Source: Idiomarina aquatica (GTDB lineage Bacteria > Pseudomonadota > Gammaproteobacteria > Enterobacterales > Alteromonadaceae). From it: DNA of 64,000 nucleotides. A model generated the notes under the pieces. It was given only the letters and a program-made list of their open reading frames with translations, had not been told where the DNA came from and searched no databases. The DNA is taken from the NCBI RefSeq assembly GCF_004362895.1, contig NZ_SNXI01000001.1, forward strand, positions 331,171-395,170, written 5' to 3'. Positions 20,797-30,171 of this stretch are shown one piece after another. The position numbers and the translations under genes are program-made. Position 1 is the first letter of the stretch. The number at the start of each line of letters is the position of its first letter.

Positions 20797-22413
20797 ATGA
20801 CCACCCATTATCGCCAGCACCACTACGATTATATTATCGTTGGCGCTGGCTCCGCCGGCTGTGTGCTGGCTAATCGTCTTTCCGAAAACGGCAAACATCG
20901 AGTTTTATTATTAGAGGCAGGTCCGGGTTCAGGAGGCTTCTTCTCGTCTATGCCGTCAGGGTTTGCGCGCTTTATGCATTCGCGTAAATTTAACTGGCTC
21001 TATCGTAGTCAACCCACGCCGGCACTGCGTAATAGCCAGGGTTTGTACACCCCGCGCGGCAAAATGCTCGGTGGTAGTAGTGGTATTAATGCCATGATCT
21101 ACACCCGCGGACTGGCATCTGATTACGATGGTTGGGCTGCTAACGGATGTGATGGTTGGTCCTACAAAGATTTATTGCCCTATTTTAAAAAAGCTGAAGG
21201 CAATCAGCGCGGCTCAGATGCCTATCACAACGATTCCGGGCCGCTAAAGGTTTCTGACGTCCCCCCATGGTACAAGGTATCGAAACAATTTTTAGCCGCC
21301 TGCGCGGATTACGGACTACCGTTCAACCCTGACTTTAACGGCGAGCAACTTGAAGGCTACGGAGCCTACCAATTTACCATCGCTAACGGTAAACGCTGTG
21401 GCGCTTACGACGCTTATTTAAAGCCCATTAAAGACCGCCGCAACCTGGTTATCTTAAACGAATGTCTTACCGAGCGTGTATTGTTCTCTGACCATACCGC
21501 CAATGGTGTTTGTTACCGACGTGCCGGCCATCGCTATGTGGCCAGCGCCAGTAAAGAGGTCATTCTTGCATCCGGTGCGTTTAACTCTCCACAACTATTA
21601 TTGCGCTCCGGCATCGGCCCTGCCGCCGAACTGGCGCCGCATAATATCGAAGTGATGGTTGACAGCCCGAACGTTGGTAAAAACCTGCAGGAACACGTTG
21701 ATATCTCTATTCATGTTAAGAACGCTCGCCGCGACGGCATGACGTTAACGCCCTTTGGGCTGTTGAAAATGGCACCGGCATTTATTCGATATTTGCTTAA
21801 AAAAGACGGTCAGTTGGCGCGTTCGCTGGCAGAAGTAGGTGCCTTTATTCGCTCTTCGGATGCAGTTAGCGAGCCGGATATTCAATTGCATTTGTTACCC
21901 GTTATGTTTAACAACAGTGGCTATGATTGGTGGCCTACGCTTAAGCATGGCTTTACCTGTCATGCCTGCTTGTTACGGCCTCGCTCACGCGGTGAGGTGA
22001 CGTTAAATCCCGATAACCCACTAAAAGCACCACTGATTAACTATGGCTTTTTAACTGATAAAGCTGATCAAACCGATCTGATTAATGGTATCCGCAAAGC
22101 CCTGGCTATTATTCAGCAACCGAGCCTGGCAGCGCACAATGGTGGGGTATTGTTCCCTCGCCCGGTGGATGATGACAACGAACTTTTGGCACAAATTCGT
22201 CATCAATGTGGATTAATCTATCACCCGACCAGTACCTGTCGGATGGGTGCAGACGAGCAGTCCGTTGTTGACCCACAGTTACGGGTGCGCGGTGTTAAAA
22301 AATTAAGGGTGGTTGATGCGTCAATTATGCCAACAGTGATTAGCGGCAATACCAATGCACCGACTATTGCTATTGCAGAAAAAGGCGCCGACCTGATTAA
22401 AGCCGGCGCCTAG
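20797..22413 (+). CDS. GMC-family FAD oxidoreductase (choline/alcohol dehydrogenase-like)
   Basis: 538 residues. FAD-binding YIIVGAGSAGCVLANRLSE at the N-terminus, GMC signature 1 around GKMLGGSSGINAMIYTRG, signature 2 around GAFNSPQLLLRSGIGP, and the C-terminal IYHPTSTCRMG with the catalytic His region. The family includes choline dehydrogenase BetA and the membrane-associated alcohol dehydrogenase AlkJ. No betB, betI or transporter gene is nearby, so the substrate is unknown; an aliphatic alcohol is plausible. No signal peptide is seen. Confidence 0.88.
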   Translation: MTTHYRQHHYDYIIVGAGSAGCVLANRLSENGKHRVLLLEAGPGSGGFFSSMPSGFARFMHSRKFNWLYRSQPTPALRNSQGLYTPRGKMLGGSSGINAMIYTRGLASDYDGWAANGCDGWSYKDLLPYFKKAEGNQRGSDAYHNDSGPLKVSDVPPWYKVSKQFLAACADYGLPFNPDFNGEQLEGYGAYQFTIANGKRCGAYDAYLKPIKDRRNLVILNECLTERVLFSDHTANGVCYRRAGHRYVASASKEVILASGAFNSPQLLLRSGIGPAAELAPHNIEVMVDSPNVGKNLQEHVDISIHVKNARRDGMTLTPFGLLKMAPAFIRYLLKKDGQLARSLAEVGAFIRSSDAVSEPDIQLHLLPVMFNNSGYDWWPTLKHGFTCHACLLRPRSRGEVTLNPDNPLKAPLINYGFLTDKADQTDLINGIRKALAIIQQPSLAAHNGGVLFPRPVDDDNELLAQIRHQCGLIYHPTSTCRMGADEQSVVDPQLRVRGVKKLRVVDASIMPTVISGNTNAPTIAIAEKGADLIKAGA

Positions 22414-22416
22414 TAG

Positions 22417-22457
22417 GTCGCGCCTTAGGCGCGACAAAAGTTGCTTCGTAACAACTT
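22417..22457. terminator. Paired hairpins between convergent genes
   Basis: GTCGCGCC-TTA-GGCGCGAC (22417-22435) is followed by AAAA and a second inverted repeat AAGTTG-n8-CAACTT (22438-22457). They fill the whole gap between the GMC oxidoreductase and the RND gene. A terminator role is inferred, because the flanking T-tracts are short. Confidence 0.5.
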
Positions 22458-24789
22458 ACGATTTATGCACTTTCCCCACTCGCAGTAGCCGTGACAATGC
22501 CGGAATAAGGATTAATGCACCCAACATATTCCACAAGAACATGAAGGTGAGCAATATGCCCATGTCCGCCTGGAACTTAATTGGTGAGAAGATCCAGGTT
22601 GCCACACCAATGGCCAATGTCAGGCCGGTAAACGCGACCGCTTTGCCGGTATTTTCTAATGCATAGTGATAGGTCTGTTGCAGATCCATACCCTGCTCCA
22701 GGCCTTCTTTCACTTTACTGTAGATATAAATCCCGTAATCAACACCGATACCAACACCGAGTGCGATAACCGGTAAGGTTGCCACCTTGATGCCAATACC
22801 CAGTACCGCCATCAGACCCTGACTCATGATAGTCGTTAACATCAACGGTAACACGATACAGGCGACTGTGCGCAAGCTGCGGAAGGTGATCAGGCACAGC
22901 GCTATAACGACGCCATAAACCCACAGTAGCATTTTGGTTTGCGCGCCTTCGATTACCGAGTTGGTTGCCGCTTCGATACCGGAGTTACCGGCCGCCATCA
23001 ACAGATCCAAACCTTCTTGCTGATACTGGCCGTTAAACTCCTCCACCGAAGCGACGACGTTTTTCAGTGTCTCGGCCTTGTGATCATCCAGGTAGATGAT
23101 GATTGGCGCCATAGAACAGTCATTATTAATGAGTCCGTCAGGAATTCGACTTAACGAAGCGTTAGTAACAAACTGGTTACGATTTAAACTGGACCATTTT
23201 AAGTTACCTTCGTTAATCGCAAACATGCCCATTTTCGACACATAAACTATCGACTTAACGTCCTGCACACCGGCGGTGTTTTCCATATGCCAGCTAAAGC
23301 GTTCCATCAACTCCAAGTTTTGATAGGCAATACATTGCTGTGGCTCGGTTGCTGCCATCACCACAAAAATATCCGTGCTGGAGCTGTAGTTATCAACAAT
23401 AAAGGCATTATCCTGATTGTAGCGACTATCAGGACGCAATTCCGGAGCCCCTTTATCAAGGTCGCCGATTTGTAATTGCTGGCCTTGGTACAAACCCCAG
23501 CTCAGCATAGCAAGCGCAACGACCAATGCACTGTAAGCCCACTTGGGCTTAGCAAACTGTTCGAAAAAGTGCACGATCGGATGCTTTTGCTGTTGCGCTT
23601 TTTGTTGATAGTCGACACCGTTTTTAGAGATACCAAAAAACGACATCAAAATCGGCAATAACCCGAGATTCGTTAATACCACCACGGCCACGCCAATACT
23701 CGCTGCAATGGCTAACTCTTTGATGACTTCGATATCGATAACCATCAGCGTGGTAAAACCAATGGCATCAGATACCAGTGCGGTTAGGCCTGCAATATAA
23801 AGGCCACGGAAAGCCAACCGCGACGACTGCATTTTGTCGTAACCGTGGGTCCGGTTATAGCCAATGGCATTGATAATCTGCACACCATGAGATACGCCAA
23901 TGGCAAACACCAAAAACGGCACCAGCATCGAATACGGATTAATGCCACTGCCAATTAAATCAATGATGCCAAGCTGCCACACCACGGCGATAATCGAACA
24001 TGCCAGCACAGCAAAGGTGCTACGCCAACAACGACTGTAGATGTACAACATCACCAGCGTAATGGCGATAGCCAACAAAAAGAAGAGGCCCACCTGATAG
24101 GCTCCCTCGATAAGATCGCCGATTAACTTTGCAAACCCGGTAATGTGTAGTTTAACTGAGTCGGATTGGTACTTATCACGCACCAACTCTTCGAGTTTTT
24201 GCGAGAAATCGGCGTAATCAAGCTTTTCGCCGGTGTCCGGATTAACCTCATCAAGCGGCACATAAATGATGGTCGATTCAAAGTTATTGGCGACTAGGTT
24301 GCCGACTTCGCCCGAGCGCAACACGTTCTCGCGCAATTGCTCAACCGATTGCTCCGAGCCATCGTAGCCATCCGGAATAACCGGACCACCCACAAAACCC
24401 TCTTCGGTGACTTCCATCCAGCGGACGTTTGGCGTCCACAAACTGCGCAATCCCGAGCGGTTCACACCCGGGATGAAAAACACCTCGTCAGTAATATTCT
24501 TTACGGTTTCCTGGAACTCCGCATCAAAAATGTCACCCTCGGTATTTTCTACCGCGATGCGCACGACATTACCCAAGCTGGATAAATCACGTTGGTATTC
24601 AAAGTAATTTTGAATAAACGGATGTTCGGTCGGGATCATTTTAGTAAACGAGGCATCAGGGCGAACCTGCGACGCGTTATAACCTAAAAACGCAGTGAGT
24701 AGCGCAAAGATGACTAACCACAACCAGCGAAAATTAAAAAGTAAGTTTTCCAGCAGCGAGGGCTTTTTTTCAAAAACTTGTTTATCCAC
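22456..24789 (-). CDS. RND-superfamily (MMPL-type) transporter
   Basis: 777 residues with the duplicated RND plan: a TM helix near residue 20, a large periplasmic loop, a five-helix bundle starting near residue 230, a second loop, and a second bundle in the C-terminal 170 residues (IALGVGIGVDYGIYIYSKV). This matches the lipid/hydrophobe exporter branch rather than AcrB. The start is GTG, one base after the stop of the YCF48-like gene. In Pseudomonas and Alteromonadales the same genes occur with DUF1329 and DUF1302 proteins, thought to act in envelope lipid traffic. The substrate is unknown. Confidence 0.87.
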   Translation of the reverse strand: MDKQVFEKKPSLLENLLFNFRWLWLVIFALLTAFLGYNASQVRPDASFTKMIPTEHPFIQNYFEYQRDLSSLGNVVRIAVENTEGDIFDAEFQETVKNITDEVFFIPGVNRSGLRSLWTPNVRWMEVTEEGFVGGPVIPDGYDGSEQSVEQLRENVLRSGEVGNLVANNFESTIIYVPLDEVNPDTGEKLDYADFSQKLEELVRDKYQSDSVKLHITGFAKLIGDLIEGAYQVGLFFLLAIAITLVMLYIYSRCWRSTFAVLACSIIAVVWQLGIIDLIGSGINPYSMLVPFLVFAIGVSHGVQIINAIGYNRTHGYDKMQSSRLAFRGLYIAGLTALVSDAIGFTTLMVIDIEVIKELAIAASIGVAVVVLTNLGLLPILMSFFGISKNGVDYQQKAQQQKHPIVHFFEQFAKPKWAYSALVVALAMLSWGLYQGQQLQIGDLDKGAPELRPDSRYNQDNAFIVDNYSSSTDIFVVMAATEPQQCIAYQNLELMERFSWHMENTAGVQDVKSIVYVSKMGMFAINEGNLKWSSLNRNQFVTNASLSRIPDGLINNDCSMAPIIIYLDDHKAETLKNVVASVEEFNGQYQQEGLDLLMAAGNSGIEAATNSVIEGAQTKMLLWVYGVVIALCLITFRSLRTVACIVLPLMLTTIMSQGLMAVLGIGIKVATLPVIALGVGIGVDYGIYIYSKVKEGLEQGMDLQQTYHYALENTGKAVAFTGLTLAIGVATWIFSPIKFQADMGILLTFMFLWNMLGALILIPALSRLLRVGKVHKS

Positions 24790-24790
24790 G

Positions 24791-25975
24791 TTACTGCGCT
24801 CCCTGAGCTGTTAACACAGCCTCTTCTTTACTGATGCGTGCTGGCCAATACAAAAGCCCGCTACGCCCGGTTAAGACTTTTTCATCGCCAACCTGAATAA
24901 TGTCAGTGATGACGGCGTTACTGGGGTGGGAATACTCTTTCGCGGTTAGCTCAGCATCGATTTTTACCAACGTACCTGAGTTACCCACTAACCACTGATT
25001 CCCTTCAGCGTCAGTATAGCCAGCTGATAAATTGGCATTGGCTTCACTTTCAACTTGAGTGTAGGACGCGCCTAAATCATCACTGTAAAAAATATTGCCC
25101 CGCAACCCATAGGTCCATAAACGACCCTGGTTATCAAAATGCGCGCCAAAGAATGATCCCGGGTACGGAGGAGGAACTGCCTGCCAGGTTTCGCCGTTAT
25201 CGTCACTACTGTATGCCGTACCCGCTTCCCCCGCGATAAAAAGCTGTACGCCGTTCTGGCTGATCGCGTTTAAATGAAAGCCGTTGGGGTTATCCAATTT
25301 ATCGTTCAACAAGTCCCAGTTAGCGCCACCGTCCGTGGTTTTGACCAAGGTGCCATAAGCGCCAATCGCAATCGCAATGTCATTGCTCAACGCAACGATA
25401 TCCAAAAAGGGTTTGCTGGGGCCACTTTCCTGCTGCGCCTGTTGCACGTTTTCTAATTGAAACTTAGCCGTATCGAGATCCCACTCTAAATCACCCACTT
25501 CAGCATCATCGGCTTGCTCAATTGCCGCTTCGAGTTTGGTGATTTGCTGCTGATAAAAATCTGCCTCAAGCTCCAATAGTTTGAAGCCATCCAGCACACG
25601 TTGCCAGCTGTCGCCGCCGTCAGTCGATTTAATAATGACACCATGGTGACCCGTTGCCCAACCGTGTTGCGCATCACTAAAGTCGACACTGGTTAACAAT
25701 ACACTGGTCGGAACAGACGCCTGTTGCCATGTGTTAATATCTTGTGAGTCAGATACGATAATGTTGCCATGTGCGCCTACAGCGACCAAACTTTCGCCTG
25801 CGCGCGCGACTTCGATTAAAATCGATTCTTTAATTTTATTTGATGTTAGTGCCGGTGCTTCAATCACTTCATACTCGGCGGCAGACCCAGAGTCCGTACT
25901 GCCTTCCTGTGCGATTGCATTCATGCTTAGCGTACCTGCAAGCAACAACCCGACATGGGTTGGGGACAAACGCAT
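24791..25975 (-). CDS. YCF48/photosystem II stability factor-like exported beta-propeller
   Basis: 394 residues with a signal peptide (LLLAGTLSMNAIAQE) and repeated BNR/YCF48-type blades: GWATGHHGVIIKSTDGGDSW, GAYGTLVKTTDGGANW and AGEAGTAYSSDDNGETW. An internal coiled segment (about residues 140-185) interrupts the propeller. Bacterial YCF48-like proteins commonly sit beside an RND exporter, as here with a one-base gap, and probably assist it on the periplasmic side. There is no photosynthesis context. Confidence 0.85.
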   Translation of the reverse strand: MRLSPTHVGLLLAGTLSMNAIAQEGSTDSGSAAEYEVIEAPALTSNKIKESILIEVARAGESLVAVGAHGNIIVSDSQDINTWQQASVPTSVLLTSVDFSDAQHGWATGHHGVIIKSTDGGDSWQRVLDGFKLLELEADFYQQQITKLEAAIEQADDAEVGDLEWDLDTAKFQLENVQQAQQESGPSKPFLDIVALSNDIAIAIGAYGTLVKTTDGGANWDLLNDKLDNPNGFHLNAISQNGVQLFIAGEAGTAYSSDDNGETWQAVPPPYPGSFFGAHFDNQGRLWTYGLRGNIFYSDDLGASYTQVESEANANLSAGYTDAEGNQWLVGNSGTLVKIDAELTAKEYSHPSNAVITDIIQVGDEKVLTGRSGLLYWPARISKEEAVLTAQGAQ

Positions 25976-26137
25976 GGAACCTCCTGCTTACCTAAAATGT
26001 CATAGGATTGTATAAGGTTAAGAATATTTGAAAACCTTTTTTGTCCATTTTCCTGCTTTTTTTAATTAAACTATTGCCTGACAGGTCGAACCTCTGGCAA
26101 AGTGATGTACGAAAGTAGAACAACAAGGAAAATTATA

Positions 26138-27490
26138 ATGAACAAACTGATGCTCAAAGCTGGTGTTTTTGCCCTCTCGGTCATCTCCGCTAGCGTTGCC
26201 GCAAAAGTCAGTCCGGAACAAGCGGCTCGCTTAGGCCAAGACTTAACGCCAATCGGCGCAGAAAAGGCGGGTAACGCGGATGGCTCAATCCCAGCATGGA
26301 ACGGTGGTTACACCGACGAAAGTGTTGAGGAAGTGCGCGGTACCAATCCGTTTGCCTCTGATGAAATCCTTTTTACAATCACTCATGACAACCTCGATCA
26401 GTACAAAGAAAACCTGACTCCTGGTCAGATTGCGATGTTCGAGAAGTATCCAAGTTACAAAATGAATGTGTACCAGACACGTCGTTCAGCGACCTACCCT
26501 GATACCTTGTGGCCGCAGATTCAGGAAAATGCTGAAAATGCGGAGTTGGTAGCTGGTGGTAACGGTATTCAAAATTATTCAACTACCACGGTTCCGTTTC
26601 CGATCCCTGAAAATGGTGTAGAGGCGGTATGGAACCATATTACGCGCTACCGCGGTGGCGCGGTAGCGCGTAACGTTGCGCAATTCCCTGTGCTTTCTAA
26701 TGGCGATTATGTACCGGTCGAACTGAAAGAGACGTTGGTATTCCCGGAATATTTGGCAACCGGTCGCGAAGCCGAAGACGACAACGTGCTGTTTTACTTC
26801 TTGCAAGAAGTTGAAGCGCCTGCGCGTTTAACCGGAACAGTATTGCTGGTTCACGAAACCATTAACCAGGTAAAAGAAGGCCGCCGCGCCTGGATCTACA
26901 ACGCCGGTCAGCGTCGTGTCCGTCGTGCACCGAACGTTGCTTATGATGGTCCGGGTACAGCTGCTGATGGTTTACGTACCTCAGATAACCTGGATATGTA
27001 CAACGGTGCGCCGGATAAGTACAACTGGGAGCTGAAAGGTAAAGAAGAAGTTTATATTCCTTACAACAACTTCCAGATCATGGATCCTGAGCTTGATTAC
27101 GAAGATATTATTCAAGCTGGTCACATGAACCAGGACCTAATCCGCTACGAGAAACACCGTGTTTGGGTTGTCGAAGGTACACTTAAAGACGGTGAGCGCC
27201 ATATCTACTCTAAACGTACTTTGTACTTAGATGAAGATACTTGGACAGCATCATTGGTTGACCATTACGATGGCCGCGGTGAACTGTGGCGTGTTGGTGA
27301 AGCACTGAATACACAGTTCTATAACGTGAATGTGCCGTGGATGGCGGCTGAAGCGCTCTATGACCTTGATTCAGGCCGTTATATTTCGCTTGGTTTAGGT
27401 AACGAAGAAAGTGACTACATGGACTGGGATATCGAACCAGAACGTAGCGATTTCTCGACTAACGCCTTGCGTCGTGCGGGTATTCGTTAA
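26138..27490 (+). CDS. DUF1329 exported protein (LolB-like fold)
   Basis: 450 residues starting MNKLMLKAGVFALSVISASV, a cleavable signal peptide, then KVSPEQAARLGQDLTPIGAEKAGNADG, the DUF1329 opening. C-terminal blocks such as GRRAWIYNAGQRRVRRAPNV match the family. The fold resembles outer-membrane lipoprotein-sorting proteins, and a role in lipid or hydrophobe transfer is suspected. The ATG at 26138 is preferred over 26102 because AAGGA lies just upstream of it. Divergent from the YCF48-RND pair. Confidence 0.87.
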   Translation: MNKLMLKAGVFALSVISASVAAKVSPEQAARLGQDLTPIGAEKAGNADGSIPAWNGGYTDESVEEVRGTNPFASDEILFTITHDNLDQYKENLTPGQIAMFEKYPSYKMNVYQTRRSATYPDTLWPQIQENAENAELVAGGNGIQNYSTTTVPFPIPENGVEAVWNHITRYRGGAVARNVAQFPVLSNGDYVPVELKETLVFPEYLATGREAEDDNVLFYFLQEVEAPARLTGTVLLVHETINQVKEGRRAWIYNAGQRRVRRAPNVAYDGPGTAADGLRTSDNLDMYNGAPDKYNWELKGKEEVYIPYNNFQIMDPELDYEDIIQAGHMNQDLIRYEKHRVWVVEGTLKDGERHIYSKRTLYLDEDTWTASLVDHYDGRGELWRVGEALNTQFYNVNVPWMAAEALYDLDSGRYISLGLGNEESDYMDWDIEPERSDFSTNALRRAGIR

Positions 27491-27525
27491 TCAGAATTTG
27501 GCTTTAGCCACACCAAACCAAAAAA

Positions 27526-27547
27526 GGCCTCGAAAGAGGCCTTTTTT
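27526..27547. terminator. Rho-independent terminator after DUF1329 gene
   Basis: GGCCTC-GAAA-GAGGCC stem with a GNRA-type tetraloop, followed by six T residues on the plus strand and preceded by five A residues. It should terminate in both directions, although the minus-strand gene on its right reads toward it over a further 90 bp. Confidence 0.88.
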
Positions 27548-27579
27548 CTATCCCGGCGAAGCCCTAAACCCTTGGTTTG

Positions 27580-27630
27580 GGCGCTTCGCGCGGTTTGGGG
27601 CCTGCGGCCGGCTTTGGCGCTTCGCGCGGT
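27580..27630. repeat. Short GC-rich direct repeat in the intergenic gap
   Basis: GGCGCTTCGCGCGGT occurs twice (27580-27594 and 27616-27630), 36 bp apart, in a GC-rich stretch between the terminator and the 3' end of the dehydrogenase gene. Function is unknown. It may be a short intergenic repeat family. Confidence 0.6.
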
Positions 27631-27638
27631 GTAAGGTG

Positions 27639-28523
27639 TTAATCCTTCCAGTCACCCGCTAGCTTGTCCAGGCGTGCCATCAGGCTTGAGGTATCCCAAC
27701 GGCTTCCGCCCATGGCCTGCACTTCGCCATAAAACTGATCGAGCAACGCCGTTACTGGTAAAGCTGCACCTCGGCGCTGGGCTTCTTTTAACGCAATACC
27801 CAAGTCTTTGCGCATCCAGTCGACCGCAAAGCCATGTTCGTACTCTTGATCCCACATGGTGCGGTAGCGATTGACCAACTGCCAGGAACCGGCTGAGCCG
27901 GCACTCACTGCTTCAACTAATTTATCCGGGTCCAGACCCACTTTACGAGCCAGATGCAAGCCCTCTGCTACCCCCTGAACCGCATTAGCAATACATATTT
28001 GATTAACCATTTTAGCGAGTTGACCGCTGCCGGCCGGGCCCATCAATACCCGAGTCTTGGCATAACACTCCAATACCTGTTGCGCTTTATCAAAGGTTTC
28101 CTGCTCGCCGCCGACCATGGTCGTCATAACACCATTTTCCGCACCCGCCTGGCCGCCGGAAACAGGCGCATCCAAAAACGTACCTTCTTTCTCACGAACA
28201 GCTTGATCCAGCTCTTTGGCCAACTCTGCCGAGGCGGTAGTGTGATCGATAACAATAGCGCCCGGCTTTAGTTGTGCTAACAAGCCATCATCGCCATAAA
28301 ATACGCTGCGCACGTCATCATCGTTGCCCACGCAAACCATCACAAAATCGCTGTCTTTTGCAGCATCTGCTGGTGTTGTACCCATTCGTCCCTGGTATTC
28401 GCTAACCCATTGTTCAGCTTTGCTGGCTGTGCGGTTATACACACAAACGTCAAAACCGGCATGTTGTAAATGCCGCGCCATGGGGTAACCCATCACGCCA
28501 AGTCCGATAAACGTACACTTCAT
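27639..28523 (-). CDS. Beta-hydroxyacid dehydrogenase (3-hydroxyisobutyrate/tartronate semialdehyde type)
   Basis: NAD(P)-dependent oxidoreductase of 294 residues. N-terminal Rossmann motif FIGLGVMGYPMARHL, substrate-binding FLDAPVSGGQAGAENG, catalytic lysine region GSGQLAKMVNQ, and RKDLGIALKEA. This family covers 3-hydroxyisobutyrate dehydrogenase, GarR and GlyR/GHB reductases, and specificity cannot be read from sequence. It is the last gene of a four-gene overlapping run; its ATG overlaps the preceding stop (ATGA), and AAGGAG lies upstream. Confidence 0.88.
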   Translation of the reverse strand: MKCTFIGLGVMGYPMARHLQHAGFDVCVYNRTASKAEQWVSEYQGRMGTTPADAAKDSDFVMVCVGNDDDVRSVFYGDDGLLAQLKPGAIVIDHTTASAELAKELDQAVREKEGTFLDAPVSGGQAGAENGVMTTMVGGEQETFDKAQQVLECYAKTRVLMGPAGSGQLAKMVNQICIANAVQGVAEGLHLARKVGLDPDKLVEAVSAGSAGSWQLVNRYRTMWDQEYEHGFAVDWMRKDLGIALKEAQRRGAALPVTALLDQFYGEVQAMGGSRWDTSSLMARLDKLAGDWKD

Positions 28524-29374
28524 GGTTGTATCTCCTTACTAGGTACTCTGACTTTTATAAAGCTCTTGAGAGTGGTGGCTTTGCCGGCATTCGGCAACGG
28601 GTAAAGCTCGCCATCAATTTCCAAAGCCGATGCAGTAAACGTAAATTCGTTATCGCGGGTTACTTTAACCAAGGGGTGGCGCATATGTTTGCCACGTAAT
28701 ACCGACCATAACACACCGAGTAATTTTCGCTTTGACGCAGCCGCAACAACAACCTGCGTTAATTGACCATCCCGCCGTTTGGCTGTGGGTGCCAACTGTA
28801 TTCCGCCGCCAAGGTAACGGCCGACTAGCACCGAGCGTAACACCGGCGCAGACTGACCTGTATAGCGGTATCTCAACCACCAGCCAAGCACGCCTGTGAG
28901 GTAACTAAATTTGCCCAGCCAGCGCTTCACACCCGCCGAGTGTTGTCGTATTAAATCTACCGGCAAGCCATCACTCGCTGCATTCAAAAAACGTATACCG
29001 TTAATTTCGGCTATGTCCAGTTGTCGTTGACTTAGTAACTCGTCTGGCTGCATTCTCCAATCGGCTCTATAAAGACCAATATCGCGGGCAAAGTCGTTAC
29101 CGGTGCCACACGGGATGACAGAAATCAATAAACGCTGAGCCTGCTCCTCGGTTAATTGGTTAACTAACCAGTGAGCCGTGCCGTCTCCGGCCAGCAAAAT
29201 CACCTCGTTAGCGCGTTCCAGCAAACGGTGCAGATTTAATATATCAATGGTTTCATCTGCCTGCGTCTTAAGCGTTAGCACATCATGCCCTTGCTGCTGC
29301 AACCAATTTTGATAGCGGGGCTGCCAATGACGAGCGCGTCGACTGCCGCCATGTTCGATTAACAAGATCGTCAT
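28520..29374 (-). CDS. Diacylglycerol/sphingosine kinase-family lipid kinase
   Basis: 284 residues of the DAGK catalytic family. ILLAGDGTAHWLVNQL holds the nucleotide-binding GDGT, and VIPCGTGNDFARDIGL is the GTGNDFAR signature. The usual second-domain ELDGE-type motif appears as LEIDGELYPL. Probably phosphorylates diacylglycerol or a related lipid at the inner membrane; some relatives have other substrates. It overlaps both neighbours by 4 bases. Confidence 0.86.
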   Translation of the reverse strand: MTILLIEHGGSRRARHWQPRYQNWLQQQGHDVLTLKTQADETIDILNLHRLLERANEVILLAGDGTAHWLVNQLTEEQAQRLLISVIPCGTGNDFARDIGLYRADWRMQPDELLSQRQLDIAEINGIRFLNAASDGLPVDLIRQHSAGVKRWLGKFSYLTGVLGWWLRYRYTGQSAPVLRSVLVGRYLGGGIQLAPTAKRRDGQLTQVVVAAASKRKLLGVLWSVLRGKHMRHPLVKVTRDNEFTFTASALEIDGELYPLPNAGKATTLKSFIKVRVPSKEIQP

Positions 29375-30171
29375 ACGGACTTCTCGATCAGCCAGTGTTG
29401 GTAACGACCTAATTCTTTAAACGGCGATTGCTGATTGTATTTAAGTTCCAGCTCCAGTAGTTCGTCAAAACGCTGCTGATCTTCGATATCGCGTAAATAA
29501 TCATGAAAACAGCGCACACCGGTTTGTTGTGTTACGTTCAGGCCGGCCTGCTTTAACCAGCTTAAAACTTGCTCAGGATCATGCGGCGTTTGCGGGCTCA
29601 AACGCACGGTTTTCTTTACTTTTAAGCCGCGAGCAATGTAATCAAAGTTACCATATACCGCATTTGCCATCAGTTGTGCATTACGATTATAAAACATCAA
29701 CGACAGCACCCCGCCGGGCTTCAGCAGCTCTGATAATTGCCGGATTGCCTTTTGTCCATCCTCTACCCACTCAAGCATGGCATGGCATAAAATCAAGCTG
29801 AACTGTTGTCCGGGTAATTGACTCGGTAACTCGTTAAGCGGTGCAGCAATGTATTGCGCAAAACGCCCTAAACTGAGTTGCTCGTGCCGTTGCTGAGCCT
29901 CTTGCACCATTTCCAGCGATATATCGGTGTGAATGAGGTGATGCCCTTGCGCCAAAAACCATTCGTTTACCTGCCCCAGCCCTGCTCCAACATCCAAAAC
30001 AGTACGTTTAGGCCCGTCAATTAAAGGTAGCAGGTCTCGCTTAAGCACCGCCATGCGCAGTCGGCCTTTGGTACTGTCATAAATATTGCGGGCGAATTTT
30101 TTACTGATCCCGGTAAAGTCACCACGCTGCGCTTTCGGCTGGCCGTGCTTTTTATTTTTGGCCTGACTCAC
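29371..30171 (-). CDS. cmoM: tRNA 5-carboxymethoxyuridine methyltransferase CmoM
   Basis: SAM methyltransferase of 266 residues (formerly SmtA) that converts cmo5U to mcmo5U at the wobble position of some tRNAs. Closely colinear with the E. coli protein: KKFARNIYDSTKGRLR, VLDVGAGLGQ (motif I), LILCHAMLEWVEDG, GGVLSLMFYNRNAQLM and TGVRCFHDYLRD. The first 20 residues are a basic extension. Part of the overlapping Nif3-cmoM-kinase-dehydrogenase run. Confidence 0.93.
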   Translation of the reverse strand: MSQAKNKKHGQPKAQRGDFTGISKKFARNIYDSTKGRLRMAVLKRDLLPLIDGPKRTVLDVGAGLGQVNEWFLAQGHHLIHTDISLEMVQEAQQRHEQLSLGRFAQYIAAPLNELPSQLPGQQFSLILCHAMLEWVEDGQKAIRQLSELLKPGGVLSLMFYNRNAQLMANAVYGNFDYIARGLKVKKTVRLSPQTPHDPEQVLSWLKQAGLNVTQQTGVRCFHDYLRDIEDQQRFDELLELELKYNQQSPFKELGRYQHWLIEKSV

